From AP-15 sp963796155 (GTDB taxonomy: Bacteria; Pseudomonadota; Alphaproteobacteria; ATCC43930; CGMCC-115725): DNA of 64,000 nucleotides. Under the pieces are notes generated by a model that did no database searches, was not told the origin of the DNA, and worked only from the letters and a program-made list of their open reading frames with translations. Within the stretch, counting starts at the first letter, position 1. Each line of letters starts with the position of its first letter. This document shows, in pieces, positions 53,118-61,950 of the stretch. A program made the position numbers and the translations under genes. The stretch spans positions 24,141 to 88,140 of the forward strand of contig CAWCKT010000050.1 of the NCBI GenBank assembly GCA_963796155.1, given 5' to 3'.

Positions 53118-54668
53118 TTAAATGCGGCGTCCGGTCTGCACCCAATAGGGCTCGCGCAGCTTGCGTTTGATGATCTTGCCGGAATCCTCGCGCGGCAGGG
53201 CGGTCTCGAACCGGATCACCCGCGGCACCTTGAAATCGGCAAGGCGCTCACGCAGGAATGCCGTGACCTCGGCGGCGTCGAGCGCCGCCGCAGGGTCGGG
53301 TTCGATGCAGGCACAGAGTGTTTCGCCGAACTCTTCGTCCGGAATGCCGAAGACCGCGCAGTCGCACACGCCGGGCATGGCGAGAAGCGCCATCTCGATC
53401 TCGGCGGGATAGATGTTGACCCCGCCGGAAATCACCATGTCGCGCGCCCGGTCGCAGATGAACAGATAGCCGTCCTCGTCGAGATAGCCGACATCACCGA
53501 GCGTGACGAGCCCGTCGCGCCCGACCTCGCGGCGTTTGTCGTCGAGGCCGTGATAGGTGAAATCGGGGAAGCCGTCGAGCCACAGGTAGATCTCGCCGAC
53601 CTCGCCCGCCGGCAGGACCCGGCCGTCGGCATCGTAGATCCTCACGGTGCCGCCCGGGAGAGCCCGGCCGACAGTGCCCGGCTTTGCCAGCGCTTCATTT
53701 GAGGTGTGGAAGGTGACGACCCCGGTTTCGGTGCCGCCATAATATTCGTTGATGACCGGGCCCCACCATTCGATCATCGCCCGCTTCACGTCGACCGGAC
53801 AGGGCGCTGCCGCGTGTACGACCCATTCGAGCGAGGAGAGGTCGTACCTCCGCCTGACCTCCGCGGGCAGGCGGAGGAGGCGGACGAACATGGTCGGCAC
53901 CATATGCAGATGGGTGATGCTGTGCTCCTCGATCAGGCGCAGCAATTCCGCGGCGTCGAAGCGCGGCTGCAAAATCGCCAGACCGCCGTCGCGCACGGCG
54001 TAGAGGCCGTAGGCGTTCGGCGCGGCATGGTAGAGCGGGCCGGTGATCACGGTACGCGGAGCCCGGTCGGGCGTGATGCCGAACGCGTCGCGTATCATGG
54101 CGGCGAACAGCTGCGCCGCCGCCGGACCCATGTCGAGCCGTCGCACGCCCTTGGGATGGCCGGTCGTGCCCGAGGTATAGATCATGCTGGAGATCGCCCC
54201 GGCGGCCGCTTCCGGCACTGGCGGGAAGCAGGTGACCAAATCCTCCCACTGCAGCGCATCTGCCGGCGGCGCGCACAGCTCCCGGGCGATGCCGTAGGCA
54301 GCGGCGATCTCCGGCGGCGTCGGCACGACGAAGAGCGGCACCTCGGGCGGCATCGCCGGCCCAACCTCGGCCAAGAGATCGGCATGCGCGATGACCGCCT
54401 TGGCGCCGCAATCGTTCAGCACATAGGCGATCTCCTGGGCTTTGCCGTGCCAGTTGACCGGCACGCAGTAGGCGCCAAGCCGCTGTGCGGCATAGCTCGC
54501 CTCGAAGAATGCGAAGTCGTTGCGCAGCACCACGCCTATCGCATCGCCCGCACCGACGCCAAGCTCGCCGAGCCCGGTCGCCGCGCAGGCGGCGCGCTCC
54601 ATCAGCGTATCGCGCGATATCTCCCGCGAGCCGCTGATCACGCGGCCGAGTGCAACCTCCGCCACCAC
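53118..54668 (-). CDS. Acyl-CoA synthetase / AMP-dependent ligase
   Basis: 516 aa. ANL superfamily: the P-loop-like SSMIYTSGTTGHPKGV (about 160-175), NEYYGGTETGVV, YLWLDGFPDFTYHG, GDVGYLDEDGYLFICDRARDMVISGGVNIYP (landmark) and the C-terminal catalytic Lys in REDSGKIIKRKL. It activates a carboxylic acid to its CoA thioester through an adenylate. The substrate may be an aromatic or fatty acid, judging only from the neighbourhood. The GTG start is preceded by GGAGGA. Confidence 0.9.
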   Translation of the reverse strand: MVAEVALGRVISGSREISRDTLMERAACAATGLGELGVGAGDAIGVVLRNDFAFFEASYAAQRLGAYCVPVNWHGKAQEIAYVLNDCGAKAVIAHADLLAEVGPAMPPEVPLFVVPTPPEIAAAYGIARELCAPPADALQWEDLVTCFPPVPEAAAGAISSMIYTSGTTGHPKGVRRLDMGPAAAQLFAAMIRDAFGITPDRAPRTVITGPLYHAAPNAYGLYAVRDGGLAILQPRFDAAELLRLIEEHSITHLHMVPTMFVRLLRLPAEVRRRYDLSSLEWVVHAAAPCPVDVKRAMIEWWGPVINEYYGGTETGVVTFHTSNEALAKPGTVGRALPGGTVRIYDADGRVLPAGEVGEIYLWLDGFPDFTYHGLDDKRREVGRDGLVTLGDVGYLDEDGYLFICDRARDMVISGGVNIYPAEIEMALLAMPGVCDCAVFGIPDEEFGETLCACIEPDPAAALDAAEVTAFLRERLADFKVPRVIRFETALPREDSGKIIKRKLREPYWVQTGRRI

Positions 54669-54675
54669 CGTCCTC

Positions 54676-54993
54676 CTAAGGCGTCATCTGCTGGGCGATT
54701 TCGAGAATTTCACGCTGGCGCGCTACGCGGTCACCCCAGACGCGATCGAAATCGGCGACCAGCGGCTTGATCTTGTCGGAGCCGATCAGCGCCTGCGCCT
54801 GATCGACCTCGGCGAATTCATAAAAGGCGTAATGGACCTTCGGATCGCTGCGGCTCCAGCACCGCCAGCCGCGCTGCGCTCCGAAAACCTTGATCGCCCA
54901 GGGCAGGTGGTCGGTTGCATACCAGTGGTCGAACGGCGCCCGGTCCGCCTCGGCCGGGACTTCGGCGCGCACCACGAGACAACCCTTGGCCAT
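54676..54993 (-). CDS. Small EthD/dimeric alpha-beta-barrel-like protein
   Basis: 105 aa: MAKGCLVVRAEVPAEADRAP then FDHWYATDHLPWAIKVFG, a strand-helix pattern like the ferredoxin-fold EthD/DUF proteins that carry a YxxDHxP motif, and HYAFYEFAEVDQAQALI in the second half. No catalytic role is known. It lies 7 bp upstream of the acyl-CoA synthetase and 24 bp after the SDR gene, so all three form one transcription unit. Confidence 0.65.
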   Translation of the reverse strand: MAKGCLVVRAEVPAEADRAPFDHWYATDHLPWAIKVFGAQRGWRCWSRSDPKVHYAFYEFAEVDQAQALIGSDKIKPLVADFDRVWGDRVARQREILEIAQQMTP

Positions 54994-55017
54994 CGTTTTC
55001 CTCCTCCCTCGGATCTG

Positions 55018-55785
55018 TCAGGTCGCCATCCATCCGCCGTCGACGTTGTAAGCCGCTCCCGAGACGTAGCTTGCCCGCTCCGAGCACAGCCACACGACCA
55101 TTTCGGCGATCTCCTCGGGATTGCCCAGGCGGGCCATCGGCGTGTGGGCGAGGACTTCGTCGCGGCGGCGCTCCATCATCCCCTGCGTCATCGGCGTCTG
55201 AATGTAGCCCGGGCACACGGCGTTCACGCGGATCTTGGCCTCGGCATATTCGAGGGCCGCGGTCTTGGTCAGCCCGACGACGCCGTGCTTGGCGGCGACA
55301 TAGGCCGCCGCGTTCGGCAACCCGATCAGCCCGGCGATCGAGGCGGTGTTGACGATCGCGCCGCCGCCCTGGGCCAGCATCTCTTTGATCTCGGCGCGCA
55401 GGCACAGCCACACAGCCTTGAGGTTGACGGCAATCATCCGGTCGAACGCCTCCTCCGACCACTCCGCGGTCTTTTGATTGACCGAGCCGACATGCCAGCC
55501 CGCGACGCCGGCATTGTTGAAGGCGCAATCGAGGCGGCCATACGTGCCGACCACAGCGTCGATCATCGCGCGGACGTCTGCGTCTCGCGATACGTCGCCT
55601 GATAGCGATATCGCCTGTCCTCCAGCGGCATTGACGAGGCCGACGGTCTCGCGGGCGGCGTCCTCGATCAAATCGGCGACAGCGACGCGGGCGCCCTCGC
55701 GCGCAAAGGCGAGAGCGGTGGCCCGTCCGATGCCGCCGCCCCCGCCGGTGATCAGCGCCGATTTCCCGTCGAGCAACCCGGCCAT
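55018..55785 (-). CDS. Short-chain dehydrogenase/reductase
   Basis: 255 aa from the ATG at 55785. Classical SDR: NAD-binding TGGGGGIGRA (about 14-23), DL at the end of strand 2, NNAGVAG, NTASIAGLIG with the catalytic Ser, and YVAAKHGVV with the YxxxK pair (about 156-160), then VCPGYIQTPMT. It oxidises a hydroxyl group; the presence of D at position 39 favours NAD. First gene of the minus-strand operon, with a divergent aldolase gene on the other side. Confidence 0.9.
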   Translation of the reverse strand: MAGLLDGKSALITGGGGGIGRATALAFAREGARVAVADLIEDAARETVGLVNAAGGQAISLSGDVSRDADVRAMIDAVVGTYGRLDCAFNNAGVAGWHVGSVNQKTAEWSEEAFDRMIAVNLKAVWLCLRAEIKEMLAQGGGAIVNTASIAGLIGLPNAAAYVAAKHGVVGLTKTAALEYAEAKIRVNAVCPGYIQTPMTQGMMERRRDEVLAHTPMARLGNPEEIAEMVVWLCSERASYVSGAAYNVDGGWMAT

Positions 55786-55936
55786 CGCGCCCCTCCCTTG
55801 CTTGTCCCGGCCGCTATCATGGCACAGCCTCAGCCCCGTCGGGTACCCCGACGCCACCGCCGACGGAACGGATCCCGTTGACCGCCAGTTGGTCGCGGTG
55901 CTTACCTGAACTCGGGTGAGCGATCGGGAGGGCGAG

Positions 55937-56725
55937 ATGCAGGTTCGCAACGCGGCGCGGGAGCGGCTCGAAAAGGGCGAGATGGCGCTCGGCGTCGGGA
56001 TCCGGACGGCGCGCACCGTCGACATCGCCAAAATGATGAAGACAGCGGGGTACGACTGGCTCTTCATCGATCTCGAACACGGCCCGATGTCGATCGAGTT
56101 CGCCGCGACACTCGCGGTGGCGGCGCTCGACACCGGCATCTCGCCGATCGTCCGCGTGCCGTTCATGCAGCACACGATGGCGACCCGCGTGCTCGACAAT
56201 GGCGCGCTCGGCATCGTCATGCCGCATGTCGATACCCCAGAGCAGGCGCGCGAGATCGTCGATCACCTGAAATACCCGCCGATTGGCCATCGCTCGCTCG
56301 CCGGCGCCCAGGCGATCTTCGATTTCCAATCACTCCCGATCGGCGAGATGGCGCAAGCCGCCAACGCCGCACTTCTTGTCATTCCGATGGTGGAGACGCC
56401 GACGGCAATCGCCAATGCCGACGCGATCGCCGCGGTTCCCGGGATCGACTCATTGCTGATCGGCACCAACGATCTTGCCGCCGAGATGGGGATCCCCGGC
56501 GAGTTCGGGCATGCGCGGATCATCGGCGCCTATGAGGCCGTGATCGCCGCTTGTCGCAGGCACAATAAATGGCCCGGCATGGGCGGCGTCTATGACGATG
56601 CGCTGCTGCAGAAATACATTGGCATGGGGATGCAGCTCGTGCTCACCGGCAGCGACGGCGGCTTCATGATGGCCGGTGCGGCGCGGCGGGCGGCGCTGGC
56701 TCGCGAATGGGGCGCCGGGCGTTAA
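55937..56725 (+). CDS. HpcH/HpaI-family aldolase
   Basis: 262 aa from the ATG at 55937 (GGGAGG 5 bases upstream; the GTG at 55916 is less likely). Class II pyruvate aldolase signature: WLFIDLEHGPMS (metal/His region), RVPFMQHTMATRVLDNGALGIVMPHVDT, and QAIFDFQ with later ETPTAIANADAIAAVPGIDSLLIGTNDLAAEMG, all landmarks. It cleaves a 4-hydroxy-2-oxo acid into pyruvate or oxaloacetate plus an aldehyde or keto acid. The LigJ-like gene follows 17 bp later, so the two probably act in the same pathway. Confidence 0.88.
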   Translation: MQVRNAARERLEKGEMALGVGIRTARTVDIAKMMKTAGYDWLFIDLEHGPMSIEFAATLAVAALDTGISPIVRVPFMQHTMATRVLDNGALGIVMPHVDTPEQAREIVDHLKYPPIGHRSLAGAQAIFDFQSLPIGEMAQAANAALLVIPMVETPTAIANADAIAAVPGIDSLLIGTNDLAAEMGIPGEFGHARIIGAYEAVIAACRRHNKWPGMGGVYDDALLQKYIGMGMQLVLTGSDGGFMMAGAARRAALAREWGAGR

Positions 56726-56742
56726 TCGAGCAGGAGGGGCCC

Positions 56743-57771
56743 ATGATCATTGACTGCCACGGCCACTACACCACCGCCCCGCGCCAGCACGAGGGATGGC
56801 GCGGCGAGCAGATCGAGGCGCACAAGGCCGGCAAGCCGCCGCCGCCGCGCCCGAGGATCACCGACGACGAGATCCGCGAATCGATCGCCAATGGCCAGCT
56901 CAAAGTGCAGCGCGAGCGCGGCACTGATCTGACGATCTTTTCTCCGCGCGCCGCCGGCATGGGCCATCACTTGGGCGACGCAAAGACCAGCGAAGCCTGG
57001 GCCGCTGCCTGCAATGAGCTGATCCATCGTGTCTGCTCGCTGTTCCCGCAGAACTTCATTGGGGTGGCGATGCTGCCGCAGAGCGCCGGCGTCTCGCCCG
57101 GGAACTGCATCCCGGAGATTGATCGCTGCGTCAATGAATACGGGTTTGTCGGCGTCAATCTGAACCCCGATCCGTCCGGCGGCCATTGGCAGGACCCGCC
57201 GCTGTCAGACCGTTACTGGTATCCAGTCTACGAGAAGATGGTCGAGCACGACATTCCGGCAATGATCCATGTCAGTGCCTCGTGCAACCCGACCCATCAC
57301 ACGACCGGCGCGCACTACCTCAACGGCGACACCGCCGGCTTCAACCAGCTGATGAATTCGTCGGTGTTCAAGGATTTCCCGACCATCAAGTTCATCATTC
57401 CGCATGGCGGCGGTGCCGTACCCTATCACTGGGGGCGCTATCGCGGCTTGGCGCAGGACGCCAAACTCGGGCTGCTGTCCGAGCTTATGTTGAAGAACGT
57501 CTTCTTCGACACCTGCGTCTATCACCTGCCCGGCCAGGAATTGCTGGCCAAAGTCATCCCGGTCGACAACATCCTCTTCGCCTCGGAGATGATCGGTGCA
57601 GTCCGCGGTATCGATCCCGAGACTGGTCACCACTACGACGACACCAAGCGCTACATCGACCAGCTGCCATTGTCGGCGGCGGACAAGGCGAAGATCTTCG
57701 AGGGCAATGCCCGGCGCGTCTATGGCCGCTTGTCTGCGACGATCGAGAAGCAGGCGGCGAGGGCGGTGTGA
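56743..57771 (+). CDS. ligJ: 4-oxalomesaconate hydratase-like amidohydrolase (LigJ family)
   Basis: 342 aa from the ATG at 56743. It matches the LigJ pattern closely: MIIDCHGHYTTAP at the N-terminus, RERGTDLTIFSPRAAGMGHH, NLNPDPSGGHW, IPAMIHVSASCNPTHHTTGAHYL, IPHGGGAVPYHWGRYRGLAQ, YFDTC-like FFDTCVYH and ILFASEMIGAVRGIDPETGHHYDDTKRYI. In LigJ enzymes this amidohydrolase-2 zinc site hydrates 4-oxalomesaconate in the protocatechuate 4,5-cleavage route. Substrate assignment rests on remembered similarity, so it is probable rather than certain. Confidence 0.82.
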   Translation: MIIDCHGHYTTAPRQHEGWRGEQIEAHKAGKPPPPRPRITDDEIRESIANGQLKVQRERGTDLTIFSPRAAGMGHHLGDAKTSEAWAAACNELIHRVCSLFPQNFIGVAMLPQSAGVSPGNCIPEIDRCVNEYGFVGVNLNPDPSGGHWQDPPLSDRYWYPVYEKMVEHDIPAMIHVSASCNPTHHTTGAHYLNGDTAGFNQLMNSSVFKDFPTIKFIIPHGGGAVPYHWGRYRGLAQDAKLGLLSELMLKNVFFDTCVYHLPGQELLAKVIPVDNILFASEMIGAVRGIDPETGHHYDDTKRYIDQLPLSAADKAKIFEGNARRVYGRLSATIEKQAARAV

Positions 57772-57807
57772 GAGCGCATGAGAAATCGCATCTACCGCAT
57801 GGCTTCT

Positions 57808-57936
57808 TGTCTCCCCGGCGAAAGCCGGGGCCCATAGCGCCGCCGCACGACGCTGCCAAGATGGGTAAGCCGCTGCCACTGCTTGAAACACCAGAGCGGG
57901 GGCATGATGGGTCCCGGCCTGCGCCGGGACGACAAA
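57808..57936. repeat. Inverted-repeat element between ligJ-like and oxygenase genes
   Basis: Left arm TTGTCTCCCCGGCGAAAGCC..GGGGCCCAT, right arm ATGGGTCCCGGCCTGCGCC..GGGACGACAA, separated by about 70 bp. Each arm contains its own small palindrome (CCCCGGCGAAAGCCGGGG; CCCGGCCTGCGCCGGG). It belongs to the GTCaTcCCGG-type intergenic palindromes seen again at 63877-63939. Confidence 0.8.
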
Positions 57937-57964
57937 GGAATAGCAAACGCTGAGTAGGCGACCC

Positions 57965-59291
57965 ATGAGCAATTCCACCCGAACCGGCAGCCGCTGGGAT
58001 GTTCTGACCAAGACCGGTGCCGGCACGCCAATGGGCGAGCTATTGCGCCGCTATTGGTGGCCGATCGCCGGCGCCAGCGAGCTCGAGCAGCCCGGCACAT
58101 TGCCGGTGCGGCTGATGGGCGAGGATCTCGTCCTCTACAAGGACCTCGGCGGCAAATACGGTCTGCTCGATCGCCATTGCCGGCACCGCCGCGCCGACTT
58201 GAGCTATGGCTATGTCGAGAAATGCGGACTGCGCTGCAATTATCACGGTTGGCTCTACGACGCGGACGGGAGCTGTCTGGCGCAGCCCTATGAGGACATG
58301 GCGCATCCCGAGGCTCGCCTGCGCGACGAGATCCGCATCAAGGCCTATCCGGTCGAAGAATTGGGCGGGCTATTGTGGGCCTATCTCGGCCCCGAACCGC
58401 GCCCGCTCGTGCCGGATTGGGAATTCTTTTTCGTGGAAGAACGGTTTCCGCCAGGTCGTCAAGGCCGAGATCCCGTGCAACTGGTTCCAGTGCCAGGAGA
58501 ACTCGATCGACCCGGTGCATTTCGAATGGACCCATTCGAACTGGAGCGTGCGTCTCGCCGGTACTAACGGCCCCTACACGCCGCAGCACGTCAAGGTCGA
58601 TTTCAACGAGTTCGACTACGGCTTCCAATACAAGCGCATCCGCACCGATACCACCGACAAGGACCGGCTGTGGACGGTCGGCCGGGTCTGCCTGTGGCCC
58701 AACGGGTTGTTCACCGGCAATCACGTCGAGTTCCGCGTGCCGGTCGATGACGAGAACACGCTCAGCGTCATGTGGCATTTCAGCCGCGTGCCGAAGGAGC
58801 GCGAGCCTTATGTGCAGAACAGCATCCCGACCTGGCAAGGGCCGATCGCCGATCCGGCGACCGGGCGCTGGATCACCAGCCATGTGATGAACCAGGATTT
58901 CGTGACCTGGGTCGGGCAGGGCCGCATCGCCGACCGATCGCAGGAATATCTTGCCCCGAGCGACCGCGGCATCGTGATGATCCGCCGCCGCTTCCTGAAC
59001 GATATCGAGGCGGTCAAGGACGGGCGGGACCCAAAGGCGGTGATCCGCGACCCCGAGGTCAACCGCGCGATCACGCTGCCGGTCGCCGAGCGCGAAAAGT
59101 TCATCGACGGCTTCGAGCGCGCCGACTTCCTGCGCGACCCGTTCAGCCGCCGCAACCTGCAGGGCTACATCTTCCAGACCGGGCAGCCCGCCGAGGTCCG
59201 CGCGGCGTTTCTCGCGGCGATGGGCTTCAGCGAAGCCGAAGCGACCGCCGACCCGCGGCCCTTCGACCCGCTGGCGCCGGCCCCGCGCTGA
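57965..59291 (+). pseudogene. Rieske aromatic-ring oxygenase alpha subunit, one frameshift
   Basis: About 441 aa if repaired. N-terminal part: MGELLRRYWWPIAGASEL, then the Rieske ligands in DRHCRHRRADL and CGLRCNYHGWLYD. After WEFF at 58431 the frame changes: a run of five T (58427-58431) has one base too many, and the other frame continues WKNGFRQVVKAEIPCNWFQC, ENSIDPVHFEWTHSNW (mononuclear iron ligands) to the end at 59291. The order resembles phthalate 4,5-dioxygenase/O-demethylase oxygenases. Reductase gene not present. Confidence 0.85.
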
Positions 59292-59367
59292 CTTCGCGAT
59301 CATCGGAGACGGCTGCGTAGCCCCTCGCCCTCCCGCTGCCGCGGGTCCCTCCCTCTCCCCGCATGCG

Positions 59368-59593
59368 CAGGGCTGTCCGGGGAATGGAAAGCGGTTGTTG
59401 TATCTTAACCGGAACCAACTGAAGGTCGTCATGCGCGGGCTTGACCCGCGCATCCACGCCCTTGCCAGCGTCGCCAGCGCTTGTCGCGAGGACGTGGATG
59501 GCCGGATCAAGTCCGGCCATGACGACTTTGAGCTGCGCGATGGTCATTGCATACTTGGAGCACGCGCATCACAAATTTCCCCGGACAGCCCTG
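59368..59593. mobile_element. MITE-like element, 226 bp, inserted in a REP palindrome
   Basis: Ends are perfect 17-bp inverted repeats, CAGGGCTGTCCGGGGAA (59368-59384) and TTCCCCGGACAGCCCTG (59577-59593). The flanks CCGCATGC(G) on the left and CCGCATGC(A) on the right look like an 8-bp target duplication; counting one more base into the arms would give 18-bp repeats and a 7-bp duplication. It carries no transposase, so it would need one in trans. The family of the helper cannot be told. Confidence 0.75.
59423..59529. repeat. Inverted-repeat element nested inside the MITE-like element
   Basis: Left arm AAGGTCGTCATGCGCGGGCT..TGACCCGCGCATCCACG, right arm CGTGGATGGCCGGATCAAGT..CCGGCCATGACGACTTT. 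The arms pair imperfectly and each contains a small hairpin. It is a variant of the element at 61951-62060. Confidence 0.75.
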
Positions 59594-59704
59594 CCGCATG
59601 CAGGGAGAGGGCTGGGGTGAGGGGCTGCGATGGGCGCATTATCTTCGAGGAGAAATCCGCGATAATCGCTGGCATGCGGATCTGCGCGTTTCCATATCTG
59701 CGGC

Positions 59705-60025
59705 ATGACGCCACAAGAGCTGATCGCCTTTCGCGCCCGGATGGGCTGGAACCGCGCCGAGCTCGCTCGCCGGCTCGATATCAGCGCCTCGCGGCTGGCC
59801 GATTACGAGCTCGGCCAGACCCGCGGCAAGAACCCGCAACCGGCGCCGATCCCCAGACTGGTCGAGCTCGCCTGCGCCTGGCTCGGCGAGCATGAAGGTA
59901 AGAACCGGCCGCTGACCCCGGCCGAGCGCGCGGCGCTGTGGCGCGATACCTCATACTTGCCCAGGATCGATGCCGTGGTGGACGATAGCCGGGAAGCGCT
60001 ATATGAGCCGCCGCGCGGGCTGTGA
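59705..60025 (+). CDS. XRE-type helix-turn-helix protein
   Basis: 106 aa. N-terminal HTH: MTPQELIAFRARMGWNRAEL, ARRLDISASRLADYELGQTR, typical of Cro/XRE DNA-binding proteins. The C-terminal half is helical and Pro-rich (PAPIPRLVELACAWLGEHEG). Its stop overlaps the GTG of the PIN-domain gene, a layout seen in toxin-antitoxin pairs; as the upstream DNA-binding partner it would be the antitoxin or autoregulator. Confidence 0.75.
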   Translation: MTPQELIAFRARMGWNRAELARRLDISASRLADYELGQTRGKNPQPAPIPRLVELACAWLGEHEGKNRPLTPAERAALWRDTSYLPRIDAVVDDSREALYEPPRGL

Positions 60026-60460
60026 GCGTTCTCGTCGACACCAATGTGCTGTTGCGGCAGTTCGAGCCCGCTCACGCCCACCATCGCGCCGCCGTGGAAA
60101 CCGCCGCCCGGCTGATCACGAGCGGCGAGCCGGTTCATGTAACGGCGCAAAACATAGCTGAATTCTGGGCGGTGGCGACGCGGTCGGCGGCGCAAAACGG
60201 CCTCGGCTTGGCTGTCGGAATAGCGGCGGCAGCGCTCGATCACTTCGAACGGGTGTTCGCGATGCTGCCCGACGACCCGGGATCCATGACCACTGGAAAC
60301 GACTTGGTGACGACGCACGGGGTGATCGGCAACCAAGTCTACGACGCGCGCCTCGTCGCGGCGATGAGCGTGCACGGGGTCGCGCCGCATCCTCACTTTC
60401 AACACGGGGGATTTCACCCGCTACGGGATCGAGGTAATAGACCCGTCGGCGGTGTCGTAA
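60022..60460 (+). pseudogene. PIN-domain (VapC-like) protein with a frameshift near its end
   Basis: From the GTG at 60022 the frame reads MSVLVDTNVLLRQFEPAHAH with the first acidic residue of the PIN nuclease, NIAEFWAVATRSA with the second, and VYDARLVAAMSVHGV with the third. Near 60384 the frame must change to give the family ending RRILTFNTGDFTRYGIEVID, PSAVVS-like and a TAA at 60458. Without that shift the frame runs into the flavoprotein gene. If functional it would be a ribonuclease toxin. Confidence 0.7.
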
Positions 60461-60507
60461 CCGAGGCGGACTTTCGCCCTTTGCGGACCGACAGGGAGGA
60501 GATGGCC

Positions 60508-61905
60508 ATGACAGACCTTCGCGTCATCACCAGCGACGGCGCCGACAGGATTCTCGAAGATGCCGCGGTGCAGGACTTTGCCGCCGCTCTGCGCGGCCCG
60601 CTGCTGCGCCCCGGCGACGGCGGTTACGACAATGCCCGCACAGTCTGGAACGGCATGATCGACCGGCGCCCGGGTCTGATCGCCCGCTGCACCGGGGCCG
60701 CCGACGTGATGGCGGCGGTGCGTTTTGCCCGCGATCACCGGCTCCTCGTCGCGGTGAAGGGCGGCGGCCACAACATCACCGGCAACGCCGTCTGCGAGGG
60801 CGGATTGATGATCGACCTGTCGCCGATGAAGAGTGTCAGGGTCGATCCGCTGAAGCGCATCGCGCGGGCCGAGGCCGGGCTCACCTGGGGCGAGTACAAC
60901 CGCGAGACCCAGGCCTTTGGGCTCGCGAGCACCGGCGGCGTCGTGTCGACGACCGGCATCGCCGGATTGACCCTGGGCGGCGGCCTCGGCTGGCTGATGG
61001 GCAAGCATGGTCTCAGCTGCGACAACTTGCTCTCGGCCGATCTCGTCACCGCCGAGGGCAAGTTTTTGGCCGTCGACGCGGATCAGGACCCCGATCTCTT
61101 CTGGGGCCTGCGCGGCGGCGGCGGCAATTTTGGGGTCGTCACCTCGTTCGAGTACCGGCTTCATCCGGTCGGCCCGGTGCTGGCTGGGATGGTTCTCCAC
61201 CCGATGGCCAAGGCCAAAGAAGCGCTGCGTTTCTACCGGGACTTTGCGCGCAGCTGCCCCGACGAGGCGCTCGCCGCTGCGGCATTGATGACGTCGCCCG
61301 ACGGTGCGCCGGTCGTCGCCATTATCGTCGCCTATATCGGGGATCTCGCAGCCGGGGAGGCGGCAGTGGCGCCGGTCCGGAGGTTCGGGTCGCCGTTGCT
61401 GGACACCATCGCCCCGACCTCATACGTAGCGCTGAACACGTTGTTCGACGCGGCGGTCCCCTATGGCGGGGTTCAGCGGTACTGGAAGTCGAGCTTCCTG
61501 AAAGAGCTCGGAGACGATTTGATCGAAATCCTGGTCGAGCGGTCGGCGAGGATGCTCTCGCCGATGTCGATGGTCTTGTTTTTTCATCTTCACGGTGCCG
61601 CGGCCCGGGTGGATCGGAAGGCGACCGCCTTTGGGCTGCGCCAGGACCAATGGGATTACGACGTGATCTCGCAATGGACCGACCCTGCAGAGTCCGCAGA
61701 TCACATCCGGTGGACGCGGGAGTATTGGACGGCGGTGGAGCCCTTCGCGACCGGAGAAGTGTACGTCAATCACCTGGATGCGGAAGAGGCTACGCGGATC
61801 AGGGCTGCCTATGGCGGCCATTACGACCGGCTCGTCGCCCTGAAGAACAAGTTTGATCCGACGAACCTCTTCCGCATGAACCAGAACATCAGGCCGACCG
61901 TCTGA
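60508..61905 (+). CDS. FAD-binding oxidoreductase, BBE / 6-hydroxynicotine-oxidase-like
   Basis: 465 aa from the ATG at 60508, with GGAGG 8 bases upstream. PCMH-type FAD domain: RPGLIARCTGAADVMAAVRFARD, AVKGGGHNITGNAVCEGGLMIDLSPM with the GGGHN motif where flavin is bound through His, GVVSTTGIAGLTLGGGLGWL, and FWGLRGGGGNFGVVTSFEY. The C-terminal BBE segment YVNHLDAEEATRIRAAYGGHYDRLVALKNKFDPTNLFRMNQNI (landmark) is intact. It oxidises an alcohol or amine with oxygen; substrate unknown. The gene upstream reads into it only because of the PIN frameshift. Confidence 0.9.
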   Translation: MTDLRVITSDGADRILEDAAVQDFAAALRGPLLRPGDGGYDNARTVWNGMIDRRPGLIARCTGAADVMAAVRFARDHRLLVAVKGGGHNITGNAVCEGGLMIDLSPMKSVRVDPLKRIARAEAGLTWGEYNRETQAFGLASTGGVVSTTGIAGLTLGGGLGWLMGKHGLSCDNLLSADLVTAEGKFLAVDADQDPDLFWGLRGGGGNFGVVTSFEYRLHPVGPVLAGMVLHPMAKAKEALRFYRDFARSCPDEALAAAALMTSPDGAPVVAIIVAYIGDLAAGEAAVAPVRRFGSPLLDTIAPTSYVALNTLFDAAVPYGGVQRYWKSSFLKELGDDLIEILVERSARMLSPMSMVLFFHLHGAAARVDRKATAFGLRQDQWDYDVISQWTDPAESADHIRWTREYWTAVEPFATGEVYVNHLDAEEATRIRAAYGGHYDRLVALKNKFDPTNLFRMNQNIRPTV

Positions 61906-61950
61906 GCGTGGTTAGTGCCCGGCAGTGAACAATCACTTCGAAATTACACC

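Larger units (their letters stand above)
59321..59625. repeat. REP-like palindrome interrupted by a MITE-like insertion
   Basis: The left half (59321-59367, CCCCTCGCCCTCCCGCTGCC .. CTCCCCGCATGCG) and right half (59594-59625, CCGCATGCAGGGAGAGGGCT .. GGGGTGAGGGG) together match the 68-bp element at 42770-42837. They are separated by the 226-bp element at 59368-59593. Confidence 0.85.

Noticed and set aside
60022..61905. PIN nuclease fused to a flavoprotein oxidase
   Set aside because: The fusion arises from a frameshift near 60384. A separate ribosome-binding site and ATG at 60508 start the flavoprotein, and the natural PIN ending exists in another frame.
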